A stretch of DNA of 64,000 nt from Elymus sibiricus (GCA_039707655.1 CM077665.1:445903531-445967530); one strand, 5' to 3'; shown: positions 49,563 through 61,951, counted from the stretch's first letter. Notes: generated by a model from the letters alone, not told the origin. Numbers and translations are program-made.

Positions 49563-51424
49563 TGTTGGAAATATGCCCTAGAGGCAATAATAAATTGGTT
49601 ATTATTATATTTCCTTGTTCATGATAATCGTTTATTATCCATGCTATAATTGTATTGATTGGAAACTCAAATACATGTGTGGGTACATAGACAACACTGT
49701 GTCCCTAGTAAGCCTCTAGTTGACTAGCTCGTTGATCAAAGATGGTTAAGGTTTCCTAGCCATTGACATGAGATGTCATTTGATAACGGGATCACATCAT
49801 TAGGAGAATGATGTGATGGACAAGACCCAAACTATAAACGTAGCATTTGATCGTGTCAGTTTATTGCTATTGTTTTCTGCATGTCAAGTATCTGTTCCTT
49901 TGACCATGAGATCATGCAACTCACTGACACCGGAGGAATACCTTGTGTGTATCAAACGTCGCAACGTAACTGGGTGACTATAAAGGTGCTCTACAGGTAT
50001 CTCCGAGGGTGTCTGTTGGGTTGGCATGGATCAAGACTGGGATTTGTTACTCCGTATGACGGAGAGGTATCTCAGGGCCCACTCGGTAATACAACATCAC
50101 AATGAGCCTTGCAAGCAATGTGACTAAAGTGTTAGCCACGAGATCTTGTATTACGGAACGAGTAAAGAGACTTGCCGGCAACGAGATTGAACTAGGTATA
50201 GTGATACCGACGATCGAATCTCGGGCAAGTAACATACCGAAGAACAAAGGGAACAGCATACGGGATTAACTGAATCCTTGACATAGAGGTTCGACCGATA
50301 AAGATCTTCGTAGAATATGTAGGAGCCAATATGGGCATCCAGGTCCCGCTATTGGTTATTGGCCGTAGAGGTGTCTCGGTCATGTCTACATAGTTCTCGA
50401 ACCCGCAGGGTCTACACACTTAACGTTTGGTGACGATTAGTATAATTGAGTTATTATGTTGGTGACCGAAAGTTGTTCGGAGTCCCGGATAAGATCCCGG
50501 ACATGACGAGGATCTCCGGAATAGTCCGGAGGTAAAGATTGATATATGTGATAATAGTGTTTTGATCTCCGGAAGAGTTCCGAAGTTCACCGGAAGGGGT
50601 TCCGGATGTTTACCGAAGTGTTCGGGTGCAGCAACACTTTATATGAGCCAAAGGGATAAAGCCCACAAGGTATTGGAAAGTGCAAAAGTAGTTTTGCTGC
50701 CGCGTAAGCGGTACTACCGCTTGGTGAAGCGGTACTACCGCCGGAGCGGTACTACCGCTTGTGTGAAGCGGTACTACCGCCCAAGCGGTACTACCGCTTG
50801 TGTGAAGCGGTACTACCGCTTGTGCGCGGCTGTGCACGGTTCGGCAGGGATCCGAGTTGGACTCTTTCCCTGCGGGCCAAACCGACCTTGTGCGGGCAAA
50901 ACCGACCCGGAGGAGGCTTTTACTCCAAGTTTAGACCCCAAGGCTCAACATATAAATAGAGGGGCAGGGCTAGCACACGGGACACATCAGGATTTCCCAA
51001 GCCGTGTGCCGGCAACCCTAGCCCTCTAGTTCCTCCGTCATAATCTCCGTAGTGCTTGGCGAAGCCCTGCAGAGATTGTTCCTCACCACCATCACCACGC
51101 CGTCGTGCTGCTGGAACTCAACCACTACTTCACCATCGCTCGCTGGATCGAGGAGGTGAAGGCGTCATCAAGCCGTACGTGTGTTGAACGCGGAGGTGCC
51201 GTCCGTTCGGCACTAGATCGGAAGGATCGTGATTGGATTGCGGGACGCTCGGCGATTTGGATCGCGAAGACGTTCGACTACATCAACCGCGTTTATTAAC
51301 GCTTCCGCTTAGCGATCTACAAGGGTATGTAGATTCACTCTCCCTCTCGTAGATGCTCATCACCATGGATAGATCTTATGTGTGCGTAGGAAAATTTTTG
51401 TTTCCCATGCAACGTTCCCCAACA
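49563..51424 (+). mobile_element. Copia solo LTR of the BARE-1/WIS/Angela group
   Basis: 1862 bases starting TGTTGGAAATATGCCCTAGA and ending GTTCCCCAACA, flanked by the 5-base duplication GAATC at 49558-49562 and 51425-51429. No internal domain follows, so it is a solo LTR left by LTR-LTR recombination. The start and end match the well-known Triticeae BARE/WIS/Angela LTRs. It interrupts the RNase H codons of the Gypsy pol fragment. Confidence 0.93.
50708..50818 (+). repeat. Array of six near-palindromic GCGGTACTACCGC units in the copia solo LTR
   Basis: Copies start near 50708, 50729, 50745, 50767, 50784 and 50806, separated by 4-9 base spacers (TTGGTGAA, CGGA, TTGTGTGAA, CCAA). Each unit is self-complementary except at the middle base, so the RNA can form a series of small hairpins. 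Confidence 0.85.
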
Positions 51425-52802
51425 GAATCCCCTCGTACCTCGAGCTGTTGCACACCCATAGAGGTTGCCATCCGAAGTCCATGCAGTAGGGCCTCGTATT
51501 CGGTCGCGTTATTGGAATATGTGTACATTATTTGCAGTACATACCGGATGTTATCGCCAGTGGGGAACGTGAGTATGACACCAGCCCCCGGTCCGACAAG
51601 CGTTTTGGAGCCGTCAAAGTACATTGTCCAGTGAGAGTATGCACTGTACTCTTTAGGGAGGTCGTCCTCCGTCCATTCGGCCAAGAAATCCGCCAACACC
51701 TGAGATTTAATGGCTCGGCGTGGTTTGTACATGATTTCAAAAGGTAAGAGCTCAATGGCCCATTTGGCTATGCGGCCCGTGGCGTCCCTGTTGTTGATTA
51801 CATCATTAAGGGGCACTTCAGATGCAACTGTGACCGAACACTCTTGAAAGTAGTGTCGGAGTTTTCGTGATGCCATAAAAATTGTATAGGCTATCTTCTG
51901 ATAATGCGGGTATCTTGTCTTGTATGGGGTGAGCACTTCTCATACGTAGTAAACTGGCTTTTGCACTCGGAGCTTGTGGCCCTCCGCCTCGTGTTCAACC
52001 ACAAGGACTGCGCTGAACACTTGATTAGTGGCTGGTATGTACAGGAGCATTGGTTCACCAGTGGTGGATGCCGTAAGAATGGGGTTACTGGACAGCAGTG
52101 TTTTGATTTCTTCCAATGCGGCTGTTGCTTCGTCGGTCCATTCGTAGTTTTAGCTCCGTTTGAGAAGCTTGTAGAGCGACAGGTCACCGAGGCGGGATAT
52201 AAAGCGACTTAAAGGTGCCACGTGATGTCTACTACACAACTTGTTCTTGTAGACTCGTGATGGGCCTCCAAACGCAGAGTTTTGTAGGACAGTAGATAAT
52301 TTCCCTCAAGTGGATGACCTAAGGTTTATCAATCCGTGGGAGGCATAGGATGAAGATGGTCTCTCTCAAACAACCCTGCAACCAAAAAATAAAAAGTCTC
52401 TTGTGTCCCCAACACACCAAATACAATGGTAAATTGTATAGGTGCACTAGTTCGGCGAAGAGATGGTGATACAAGTGTAGTAATGATAGTAGATATTGAT
52501 TTTTGTAATAGTAACAGTAAAAAACAGCAAGGTAGCAAGTAAGAAAAGTGAGCACAAATGGTATTGCAATGCTTGAAAACAAGGCCTAGGGTCCGTACTT
52601 TCGCTAGTGCAATCTCTCAACAATGCTAATATAATTGGATCACATAACCATCCATCAACGTGCAACGAAGAATCACTCCAAAGTTCTTATCTAGCGGAGA
52701 ACATAAGAAGAAATTGTTTGTAGGGTACGAAACCACCTTAAAGTTATCCTTTCCGATCGATCTATCCAGGAGTTCGTACTAAAATAACACCAAGTTATCC
52801 TT

Positions 52803-55800
52803 TGTAACATCCCAAAATTCTAAATTTTGGAATGTTATATTAAATAAATAAGTAGGATTGTTTTCTTGAATGTTGTGTGATTGATTGTGTGAAATTGAGT
52901 GGAATTTGAAACTTTTTGAAAATTTAATGAGCGGGAATAAAAGGACTTTCCCAAAATTTTCCATTTGAATCCCTATTCAAATTTTTAGTTTTGAATCCTT
53001 TCAAAACCCTCTGATAAACAAATAAAATGAGAGGAGGAAAATGACACTCCAAAATCAGAGACAATGTTTTGATTCAAATTTTAAAATAAAAACTATTTGC
53101 AATTTATTTGAAATTCAAATTCCTTTTCATTTTAAAGTTATTGCAAAAACATATTTTTTTAAAGTATTTTATTTGCTCTTGAAAATATGTTCATGTTGTA
53201 GGAAATTTTATTCTGAAAATTTTCATATATAATATACCTATATTATTTTCTATTTTACCTTTTGTTTTTACTTTTTTCTTTTCTGCCTTTAAAAAAAAGG
53301 CCTTAGGCCAGCCTCCCCCACCAGGCCGCCCCAAGGCCTAACAGTGCCCCTCCCACTTTCCTTTCTTTCCCAGGGCGCAGCCCACCTCCACTTTCCATAT
53401 CTTTTCTTTTCTTTCCTTCTTCTTCCTTTCCATTTTCCTTCTCTGTTTCCTTCCAATTCATGATTCTTTCCTTCTAACAAAATTCTTTCCTTCACGAAAA
53501 TTCTTTCCTTCTAAAAACACGTCCTATAAATAGCTGAGCACCCCCTCGACCGATTCCCATAAACACCTTCGCCCAAACCCTCTCGTGTCCACCACAAGAA
53601 CGAGTTGGATCTCATCGGAGTTCGTCAGCTCCGGCGTTCGAGGTTTGGTTGGCCCTTCCTCGGCCTCCCCTGAGGTTGCTGCGACATCCTCTTCCCCGTC
53701 CTGTGCTCTCCTTCCTCCGGGAGCCACTGCATCATCGGATCCGAGCTCATCTTCCGCAACTCCGGTAAGCTCCAGAAATCCCGTAATTCCTTTTTTCAGA
53801 AAAAGTGCAATCTTAGAAAATTCATATCTTTTAGTCTACAACTCCGAATTTAGTGATTCTTTTTGCTACGGATTCAAAAAAATCCTATCTATCCAGAGAA
53901 ACCAACGAAAAATATTTTTGAACTTTTTAAATTTTCGAATTCAAACAGATTTGTTTCAAACACTAGATTGATAATAACTTTTATTAAAAAATAGCTTTTT
54001 AGTTGATTCTTTTTGCTGCTGTTTTCTAGTAGAATTGTTTATCCAGTAGTTTAATAAAATTTAGTTTTAAAACTTATTTAGATCTGTTTAAAACAGATTC
54101 AAAAACAGTATCTATTAGGCTTAGTTTTGTTGAAAGAAATTGTTTTCTTTTATTTTCAAAAATAATTTCTTTTGCCACTTTATTTTAATTTCAATAAAAG
54201 TTTCTGTTAGTATTTAGGACCAAAATTTTATAGTTTATTAAAAATTGTTTTATTCAGTTTTGAGTTAAATCTTGTTTTCTTCATAACTTGAGTTTTACAA
54301 AAGGTTTTTAATCGATTCTTTTTGCTAATAAAAATTTAGGTAAAATACTTTCTGTTTTATTTATTAATTTAGTATTTTATTTTCTGTTAAAACTTTAATT
54401 AGGACAGGGACTACTTTTTCTTAGTTGTTAAGTCTCTAGTTTTTGTTGCTTTTAATTGTTGGTTGTTATTTTGATTGTTAGTATTGCTTGCTAGATGTGA
54501 TTGCTTATGTGAATGCAATATTTGACTATATAGATTTTTACTGGACAGTGACGAATAGTTCCATCAAGTTTTCTAAGAGCGATATTATCTTCATCAACAA
54601 GTACATGCAAGTTCACTTTGACCATTTATTTCATACCTATGTTTTATTGCATGTAGTGACATCAACCAATACATCCCTCCAGTAGTGTTATTGAACTCTT
54701 GTAGTTGAGTAGAATGCATGAGGTAGGAACCTACTCTTTGCTACTAAAGCCCCGGGAACGTTATTTATGTTAATGCTATGCTAAAGTAGACGGGGTTTGG
54801 TATGAGTGTTCGGGAGTGATGTGAGAAGAAGGATTTCCCGTCAATGAAGACTCCATGGTGGAATCATTAAGACCTCAAGACTTTGAGACTCGAGACAAGA
54901 TTTTTCAATACACACTACTGGGTGAAGGATGGATTTGATGGGCATCCTGGAGTAACCAGTGGATGGCCGGGATGCATGGAGAAGCGCCATGACAGCTTGC
55001 GGAAAGCTCCACCCAGACTCAAAGAGACGGATGAATACTTCATGCCCGGAAGCTTACCTGTGTAACCACAAGTCATTATGGGCTCTGGCTTGGTTGATCT
55101 TTGTTGTGACTCTGGCTGGATCAGTGCTACGAGATGTAGTCGACGTTAGGATTGGATGGGCACTAGCAGTAGTCAGGGAAACTCTCTGAAAGACCATGTT
55201 TCGTTCGTCCTGTTCTCAAACACCCGGCAGTGCGAGGACTTACAAGGAGGGAACGATTCTTGTGGGTAAAGTACACAACACTCTGCAGAGTTAAACCTAA
55301 TCGATTAGCCGTGTCCCCGGCTACGGACAATTTGAGCCTCTGGAATTAGATCTATCTCTGAACTCTCAACACTGGATCGAATAATAATTTGTGGGCAACT
55401 TATGATGATTTTTAGGCTATGAGACATCAGTTGGCGGAACCATGTCATGACAGATAACTCCATAGTGTAAACTCCTATTTTATCCGTTGTTGTAGGGAAA
55501 AAAACCCAGCTTTTATGCAAAAATTCAGACCCAGAGCCTTAAAGCTTTATTGCATATAGAATAGTCTCATAATCTGTTTTGTCTTATTGTGATCTTGGCG
55601 GTACATTCAATGTACTGACCTACACGGCTGCAACGTATCATGTTGCAGGTATATTTCTTATGACGAGTAAGAGTACGACATAGGGTTACGGTCTACACTC
55701 AACCTGCCGTTGGTGTTTATTGGGACTCCACTCCCGTTGACTGTTTCCGCTGAGATTTAAGAGGTATATATCAGTTTTACGTTATTTACATGTGATTGCA

Positions 55801-55899
55801 CTTTGATATATACATTGATGTACTGTGTGTGCCAGCATACTGATCCAGGGATGGCACAGACACACAGAGACTTGACTCATTTTGAGTCGGGTCGCTACA
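52803..55899 (+). mobile_element. 3.1-kb solo LTR inserted in the 3' LTR
   Basis: Starts TGTAACATCCC and ends GGGTCGCTACA, flanked by the duplication TCCTT at 52798-52802 and 55900-55904. The sister LTR at about 61430-61450 shows the uninterrupted site TTATCCTTTCTGATC, which proves the boundaries. A likely TATA box, CCTATAAATAG, is at 53524-53534. No internal domain, so solo LTR. The length and TGTAACATCCC start resemble long-LTR Gypsy chromoviruses (Tekay/Del type), but the family is inference. ORFs within (for example 53585-53971) have no domain. Confidence 0.9.
53524..53534 (+). promoter_or_regulatory. TATA box in the 3.1-kb solo LTR
   Basis: CCTATAAATAG, followed ~50 bases on by a C-rich, leader-like region. 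It indicates that the LTR is on the plus strand and still carries a promoter-like element able to transcribe toward 54000. Confidence 0.5.
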
Positions 55900-56355
55900 T
55901 CCTTTCTGATCGATCTATCTAAGAGTTCGTACTAAAATAATACCATATGATACGCATCAACCAGCTCTAATGTTACCTAGATACTCCAATGTCACCACAA
56001 GTATCCATGAGTTAATTGTACGGTACACATCAAACAATTTCAGATTCATAATACTCAATCCAACACAAAGAATCTCAAAGAGTGCCCCAAGATTTCTACC
56101 GAAGAAAGTAGGACGAAAACGTGCATCAACCCCTATGCATAGATTACCCCAATGTCACCTCGGGAATCCACGAGTTGAGTGCCAAGACATAGATCAAGTG
56201 CTCTCAAATCCATAAAAGTATTCAATCCGGTAATAACGAAATCTCAAAGGGAAAACTCAATTCATCACAACAAGATAGAGAGGGGAAAACACCATATGAT
56301 CCAACTATATTAACAAAGCCCGCGATACATCAAGATCTTGCCAAATCAAGAACAC

Positions 56356-56375
56356 GAGAGAGAGAGAGAGAGAGA
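56356..56375 (+). repeat. GA(10) microsatellite
   Basis: Ten GA repeats in the 3' LTR; the matching site in the 5' LTR (61897-61906) has five, so it changed length after insertion. Confidence 0.9.
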
Positions 56376-56940
56376 TTAAACACATAGCTACTGGTACAAA
56401 CCCTCAGCCCCAAGGGTGGACTACTCCCTCCTCATCATGGAGACCATAGGGATGATGAAGATGGCCTCCGGCGATGATTTCCCCCTCCGACAGGGTGCCG
56501 GAACGGGGTCTAGATTGGTTTTTCGTGGCTACAAAGGCTTGCGGCGGCGGAACTTCTGATCTAGGGTTATTTCTAGGGTTTCTGAATATATAGGATTTTT
56601 GGGCGTCGGTTTCACGCGAAGATGGGCCACGAGGGGCCCACAAGACACCAGGGCGCGCCAGAGGGGGCTAGCGCGCCCTGGTGGGTTGTGGCCACCTCGT
56701 GGCTCTTCTGTCCCTCCCACGAAGCTTCTAGTGCCTCTTTTGTTCCAAAAAAAATTCGCCAAAAAGTTTCGTTGCATTTGGAGAACTTTTATTTCTGCAC
56801 AAAAAACAACACCACGGTAGTTCTGCTGAAAACAGCGTCAGTCCGGGTTAGTTCCATGCAAATCATACCAAAACCATATAAAATAGTTGTAAATATGGCA
56901 TGAATACTTCATAAATTATAGGTACGTTGGAGACGTATCA

Positions 56941-59900
56941 GCATCCCCAAGCTTAATTCCTACTCGTCCTCGAGTAGGTAAATGATAAAAGAAATAATTT
57001 ATGAAGTGTGAATGCTAGCATAGTGCATAAGTTTGATCAATGATAATTTCAACCACTTTTCCTAGCATCATAACAACAACTCTTTCTCATAATACTCATC
57101 ATGATAAATTAGCAACAAATTCACATGTTATGGTTCAAACAATGAATTCTCTTGAAACTTAACAACCTATGTTCTTAGTCACCAAACAATTGCAATTCAA
57201 CTTATTCTCAACAAAGTCTAAGTAAGAGCTCCACATACTCAATCATCATATAGTCTTCTATGATTGCTAGTACTCAAAGCATATTTTTAGAACAAATGGA
57301 ATCCATCGAACACAGAGAAAGATAGGGGCTTAATGTTTCGCCTCCCAACTCATTTATCATAGAGATAATTGTCAACAATAATAAGTCATGATCAAATATA
57401 TTTGACTGGCCATATGTGCCTAGATCTTTCCCCACCACATGATGCTTGTCAACTAGAGAATAATTGAGGTTGAAATGAGAATGCATACTATTAACTCTTG
57501 CATAAAAGTAAATACTAGGTAAAAGATAGTCCCTTCGCAGAGGGAAGCAGAGGTTGTCATGCGCTTTTTTGTTTTGTATGACAATCCCTTAATGCAAAAG
57601 AACGTCACATTATATTGCCCCTTATGATAGCAACCTTTATTATGCAGTCCGTCGCTTTTATTACTTTGCCATCACAAGTTCGTACAACGCTCAATTTTCT
57701 CTTACACTAAATGATCAAACACATTTAGAGGCAATTTTTATTGGCTTTTTGCACCGATGACAACTTACTTGAAGGATCTTATTCAATCCATAGGTAGGTA
57801 TGGTCGACACTCATGGCAATAAACTGGGTTAAAGAGTTTTTGGATGCACAAGTAGTATCTCTACTTAGTACGAATTTTTGGCTAGCAAAAGATCCTAGGC
57901 AAACACCACATGTTGGAGGATCCATAACATTATAACTTCTATGCAAATATACACAACCATAACTCATTACTTTGTCTTCCTTGTCCAACTTCAACTAATT
58001 TGCTCAAGTTTGAAAATAATTAATGGGTATTCACAATCATAGAATATATCCAAGATAATATATTTGTATGTGAAAGTTCTCTTCCTTATACTAATCATTC
58101 ACGAATTGCTTGTATGACCAATATTGTGATTGTCAAGCTTCAAAAGATTTCACTTTATAAACCCAATGTGAACCTACTACTAGGCATGATATGAACATAT
58201 AATTTCAACTTCATGGTATTCAATTCATTCAACAATTTACTCATAGGATATAAGTGAAGCACAAGAGTAAATGACAAGCTACTCCAAAAAGATATAAGTG
58301 AAGATCAAGCGAGTAGTTAAGTAAATGGGTAGCCATTTGAGAACTATCTCTCATCTAAAAACTTTCAGATCTAAGTATTTTATTAAAAAATCAAGCAAAA
58401 ATAAATAAAATGACATTCCAAGAATAGCACACATCATGTGAAGAAGCAAAAAACTTAGGCTCAACCGCTATTAACCGATAATTGTTGATGAAGAAAGGTG
58501 GGATGCCTACCGGGGCATCCCCAAGCTTAGATGCTCGAGACTTCTTGAAATATTATCTTTGGATGCCTTGGGCATCCCCAAGCTTGAGCTTTTGTGTCTC
58601 CTTCATTCCTTTTATATCACGGTTTCCCTAAATCTTAAAAACTTCATCCACAAAAACTCGAAAAGAACTCGTGAGATAGGTTAGTACACATAAGAATAAG
58701 TCCACACTTCTTGTACTGCCAAGACAAGTTGCACAATAATTTCCAAATATCATCTACTGTTTACTATCGTTTCCACAATTTATATCTACCAATATAGGCT
58801 ATGTAAACTATAGGATAAGTAGATAACAAAACTATGACAGCAATCTGTCCAAACAGAACAGTCTGTAGAAATTTATGAAAACAGTGTACTTCTGTAATAC
58901 AAAAAATTATGAAAATTTAGGACGTGATAAAGATTTTATATGAAAACACTGTGTAAAAATTTCAGAAAGTTTACACTTTCCAGTAAAATATGAAAATTCA
59001 AACACTACAGAGAAAGTTTCTGTTTTTACACAGCACACATCAAACATGCAATAGAGACATCTTAAGGCAATTCTTGGAACTTTTTATTGAAAAACAAGAT
59101 TATAAATAACATATAACAGAGAAAAACAAAATAAAATGACGCTCAAAGCAAAACACATATTATGTGACGAATAAAAATATAGCTCTAAGTAAGATATACC
59201 GGTAGTGTTGAAGACGAAAGAGGGGATGCCTTCCGGGGCATCCCCAAGCTTAGGCGCTTGAGTCTTCCTTGGATATTACCTTGGGGGTGCCTTGGGCATC
59301 CCCAAGCTTAGGTTCTTGTCACTCCTTATTCTCCTCATATCGGTGTCTCACCCAAAACTTGAAAACTTCAATCACACAAAACTTAACGGAACTTAGTGAG
59401 ATGGGTTAGTATAATAAATAAAGATCATTCACTTAGGTACTTTCAAGACAAGATTCATAATTGTTCTCACATAATACCTACTGTATTCTATGATTCACAT
59501 AGTTTATATCACTGAATATAAGCTATGGGAACATTAAAACAAGCAAACTATGCATGCAAAACAGATTCTGTCAAAAACAGAACAGTCTGTGAAGATCTGT
59601 AGTATAACCATACTTCCCTATCTCTAAAAATTCTTCAAACTTAGCACAACCTGAATAATTTGTATATAAACACTGTTTAAAAATTTCAGATCATTATCAA
59701 GCTCTAGTAAAAAATGAAAATTCCTGTACTGGAGTCAAAAGTTTCTGTTTTGGTTAAGCATCAATTCTACTCATCTTGTGAGTCATCCCAAAGGCTTTAC
59801 TTGGCACCTTATTGAAATAAAAGACACAAAACATGATTACTACAGTAGCTTAATCATGTGAACACTCAAAAACAGAAAGTAAAAGTATTGGGTTGTCTCC

Positions 59901-59955
59901 CAACAAGCGCTTTTCTTTAATGCCTTTTAGCTAGGCATGATGATTTCAATGATGC
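56941..59955 (-). other. Non-coding internal region of the Athila-like element
   Basis: AT-rich DNA with no retroviral domain. It begins (left end) with the polypurine tract, plus strand GCATCCCCAAGCTTA. A segment of ~130 bases at 58480-58610 recurs, diverged, at 59200-59330. Together they hold four more copies of the polypurine-tract motif (58515, 58572, 59238, 59296). Confidence 0.7.
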
Positions 59956-60807
59956 TCATGTAAGAATAATAATTGAAATATGCAAGAGAGCATCATGAAT
60001 CAAATGGCAAGCACATTTAAGTCTAACCCACTTCCTATGCATAGGGATTTTGTGAGCAAACAATTTATGGGAGCAATAATCAACTAGCATAGGAAGGCAA
60101 AACAAGCATATCTTCAAGATTTTCAACACATAGAGAGGAAACTTGATATTATTGCAATTCCTACAAGCATAAGTTCCCCCTTCATAATAATTTTCAATAG
60201 CATCATGAAGGAATTCAACAATATAACTATCACATAAATCATTCTTTTCATGATCTGCAAGCATAGAAAATTTATTACTCTCCACATAAGCAATTTTCTT
60301 CTCATTCATTGTAGTGGGAGCAAACTCAGCAAAATAACTATCATGAGATACATGATTGACATAACCAAATTGGAAATTAAAATCATGATGACAAGTTTGA
60401 TAGTTATAATTATTCTTTATAGCATAGATGCCATCATCATAATCATCATAGATAGGAGGCATGCCATCATCCTAATAAATTTGCTCATCAAAACTTGGGG
60501 GACTAAAAATATCATCTTCATCAAACATAGCATCCCCAAGCTTGTGGCTTTGCATATCATTAGCATCATGGATATTAAGAGAATTCATACTAGTAACATT
60601 GGAATCATGCTCATCATTCAAGGATTTCTCATTAAGTATTTTCATAAATTCTTCCTCTATCAATTGAGCACAATTTTCCGAACCATCATTTTCACGAAAG
60701 ACATTAAAAAGACGAAGCAATTGAGGCAACCTAAACTCCATTTTTTGTAGTTTTCTTTTATAAAACCAAACTAGTGAAAAACAAGAAACTAAAAGATTTA
60801 ATTGCAA
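59956..60807 (-). pseudogene. Hypothetical ORF of the Athila-like element
   Basis: One minus-strand frame from 60807 to 59956, interrupted by a single TAG at 60472-60474. It yields an acidic, Asp/Asn/Tyr-rich polypeptide (MPPIYDDYDDGIYAI) with a basic, Cys-containing C-terminus (KIPMHRKWVRLKCACHLI). It lies just after the PBS, where gag would be, but shows no capsid or zinc knuckle. Similar short ORFs are common in non-autonomous Triticeae Gypsy elements. Function unknown. Confidence 0.55.
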
Positions 60808-60835
60808 GATCTAAAGATATACCTTCAAGCACTCA

Positions 60836-60855
60836 CCTCCCCAGCAACGACGCCA
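60836..60855 (-). other. Primer binding site of the Athila-like element
   Basis: The minus strand reads TGGCGTCGTTGCTGGGGAGG ten bases after the 5' LTR end. It fits the TGGCGCCGTTGCCGGGGA class (tRNA-Asp type) with two C to T changes. Confidence 0.75.
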
Positions 60856-60865
60856 GAAAAGAGCT

Positions 60866-61951
60866 TGATGTCTACTACACAATTTGCTCTTGTAGACTTG
60901 TGTTGGGCCTCAAAGCGCAGAGTTTTGTAGGACAGTAGCAAATTTCCCTCGAGTGGATGACCTAAGGTTTATCAATCCGTGGGAGGCGTAGGATGAAGAT
61001 GGTCTCTCTCAAACAACCCTGCAACCAAATAATAAAAAGTCTCTTGTGTCCCCAACACACCAAATACAATGGTAAATTGTATAGGTGCACTAGTTCGGCG
61101 AAGAGATGGTGATACAAGTGTAGTAATGATAGTAGATATTGATTTTTGTAATAGTAACAATAAAAAACAGCAAGGTAGCAAGTAAGAAAAGTGAGCACAA
61201 ACGGTATTGCAATGCTTGAAAACAAGACCTAGGGTCCGTACTTTCGCTAGTGCAATCTCTCAACAATGCTAATATAATTGGATCACATAACCATACCTCA
61301 ACGTGCAACGAAGAATCACGCCAAAGTTCTTATCTAGCAGAGAACATAAGAAGAAATTGTTTGTAGGGTACGAACCCACCTTAAAGTTATCCTTTCCGAT
61401 CGATCTATCCAAGAGTTCATACTAAAATAACACCAAGTTATCCTTTCTGATCGATCTATCTAAGAGTTCGTACTAAAATAACACCATACGATACGCATCA
61501 ACCAACTCTAATGTCACCTAGATACTCCAATGTCACCACAAGTATCCATGAGTTAATTATACGATACGCATCAAACAATTTCAGATTCATAATACTCAAT
61601 CCAACACAAAGAACCTCAAAGAGTGCCCCAAGATTTCTACCAGAGAAAGTAGGACGAAAATGTGCATCAACCCCTATGCATAGATTACCCCAATGTCACC
61701 TCGGGAATTCACGAGTTGAGTGCCAAGACATATATCAAGTGCTCTCAAATCCATAAAAGTATTCAATCCGGTAATAACGAAATCTCAAAGGGAAAACTCA
61801 ATTCATCACAACGAGATAGAGAGGGGAAAACACCATATGATCCAACTATATTAACAAAGCCCGCGATACATCAAGATCATGCCAAATCAAGAACACGAGA
61901 GAGAGATTAAACACATAGCTACTGGTACAAACCCTCAGCCCCGAGGGTGGA
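60866..61951 (-). repeat. 5' LTR remnant of the Athila-like element
   Basis: The plus strand begins TGATGTCTACTACACAAT. It aligns with the 3' LTR to GAGGGTGGA at 61951, where the next LTR interrupts it. It contains the empty site for the 3.1-kb solo LTR near 61440. Confidence 0.85.

Larger units (their letters stand above)
48447..52222 (-). pseudogene. Degraded Gypsy pol fragment (RT end, RNase H, integrase), split by a solo LTR
   Basis: On the minus strand from 52222: the end of RT (APLSRFISRLGDL), RNase H with MYFDGSKTLVGPGAGVIL and ATEYEALLHGLRMA, then the insertion 49563-51424. It resumes with integrase (GGHHAAARALVSKAF, CVGCQLFANQSHMPA, then IITDNGSNFTAREV and HPQTNGQVERANGLL), ending near 48450. 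Several stops (for example TAA near 49470, TGA near 49049) and frameshifts (near 48760 and 52160) make it dead. The RNase H/integrase order resembles the Tat element at 29575-43289. Both ends are truncated by other elements. Confidence 0.85.
52223..56940 (-). repeat. 3' LTR of the Athila-like element (split)
   Basis: The plus strand begins TGATGTCTACTACACAAC and ends GGTACGTTGGAGACGTATCA (TGAT/ATCA ends). The parts 52223-52802 and 55900-56940 align with the 5' LTR remnant at 60866-61951 where both exist. A GA(10) microsatellite is at 56356-56375. A TATA-like GAATATATAG is at 56584-56593 (minus), with a GGCGCGCC-centred inverted repeat at about 56638-56692 upstream of it. Confidence 0.85.
52223..61951 (-). 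mobile_element. Athila-like non-autonomous Gypsy element with nested insertion
   Basis: Minus-strand order: 5' LTR remnant (60866-61951), PBS (60836-60855), ~3.9 kb internal DNA (56941-60865), polypurine tract, 3' LTR (52223-56940). The 3' LTR is itself interrupted by a 3.1-kb solo LTR; without that insertion and its duplicated target it is ~1616 bases. No RT or integrase is present. The PBS type and LTR style suggest the Athila side of Gypsy. The 5' LTR is cut at 61951 by another LTR element, so the right target duplication is outside the window. Confidence 0.82.

Noticed and set aside
50708..50818. Regular repeats with spacers resembling a CRISPR array
   Set aside because: The spacers are only 4-9 bases and similar to each other, the units are palindromes inside a plant LTR, and there are no cas genes.
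53585..53971. 128-codon frame in the 3.1-kb solo LTR
   Set aside because: It lies in the presumed leader of the LTR, shows no domain, and its Ser/Pro-rich start turns into AT-rich noise.
60250..60750. 166-codon Ile-rich plus-strand frame
   Set aside because: Complement of the AT-rich minus-strand ORF of the Athila-like element; no domain and extreme Ile/Met composition.
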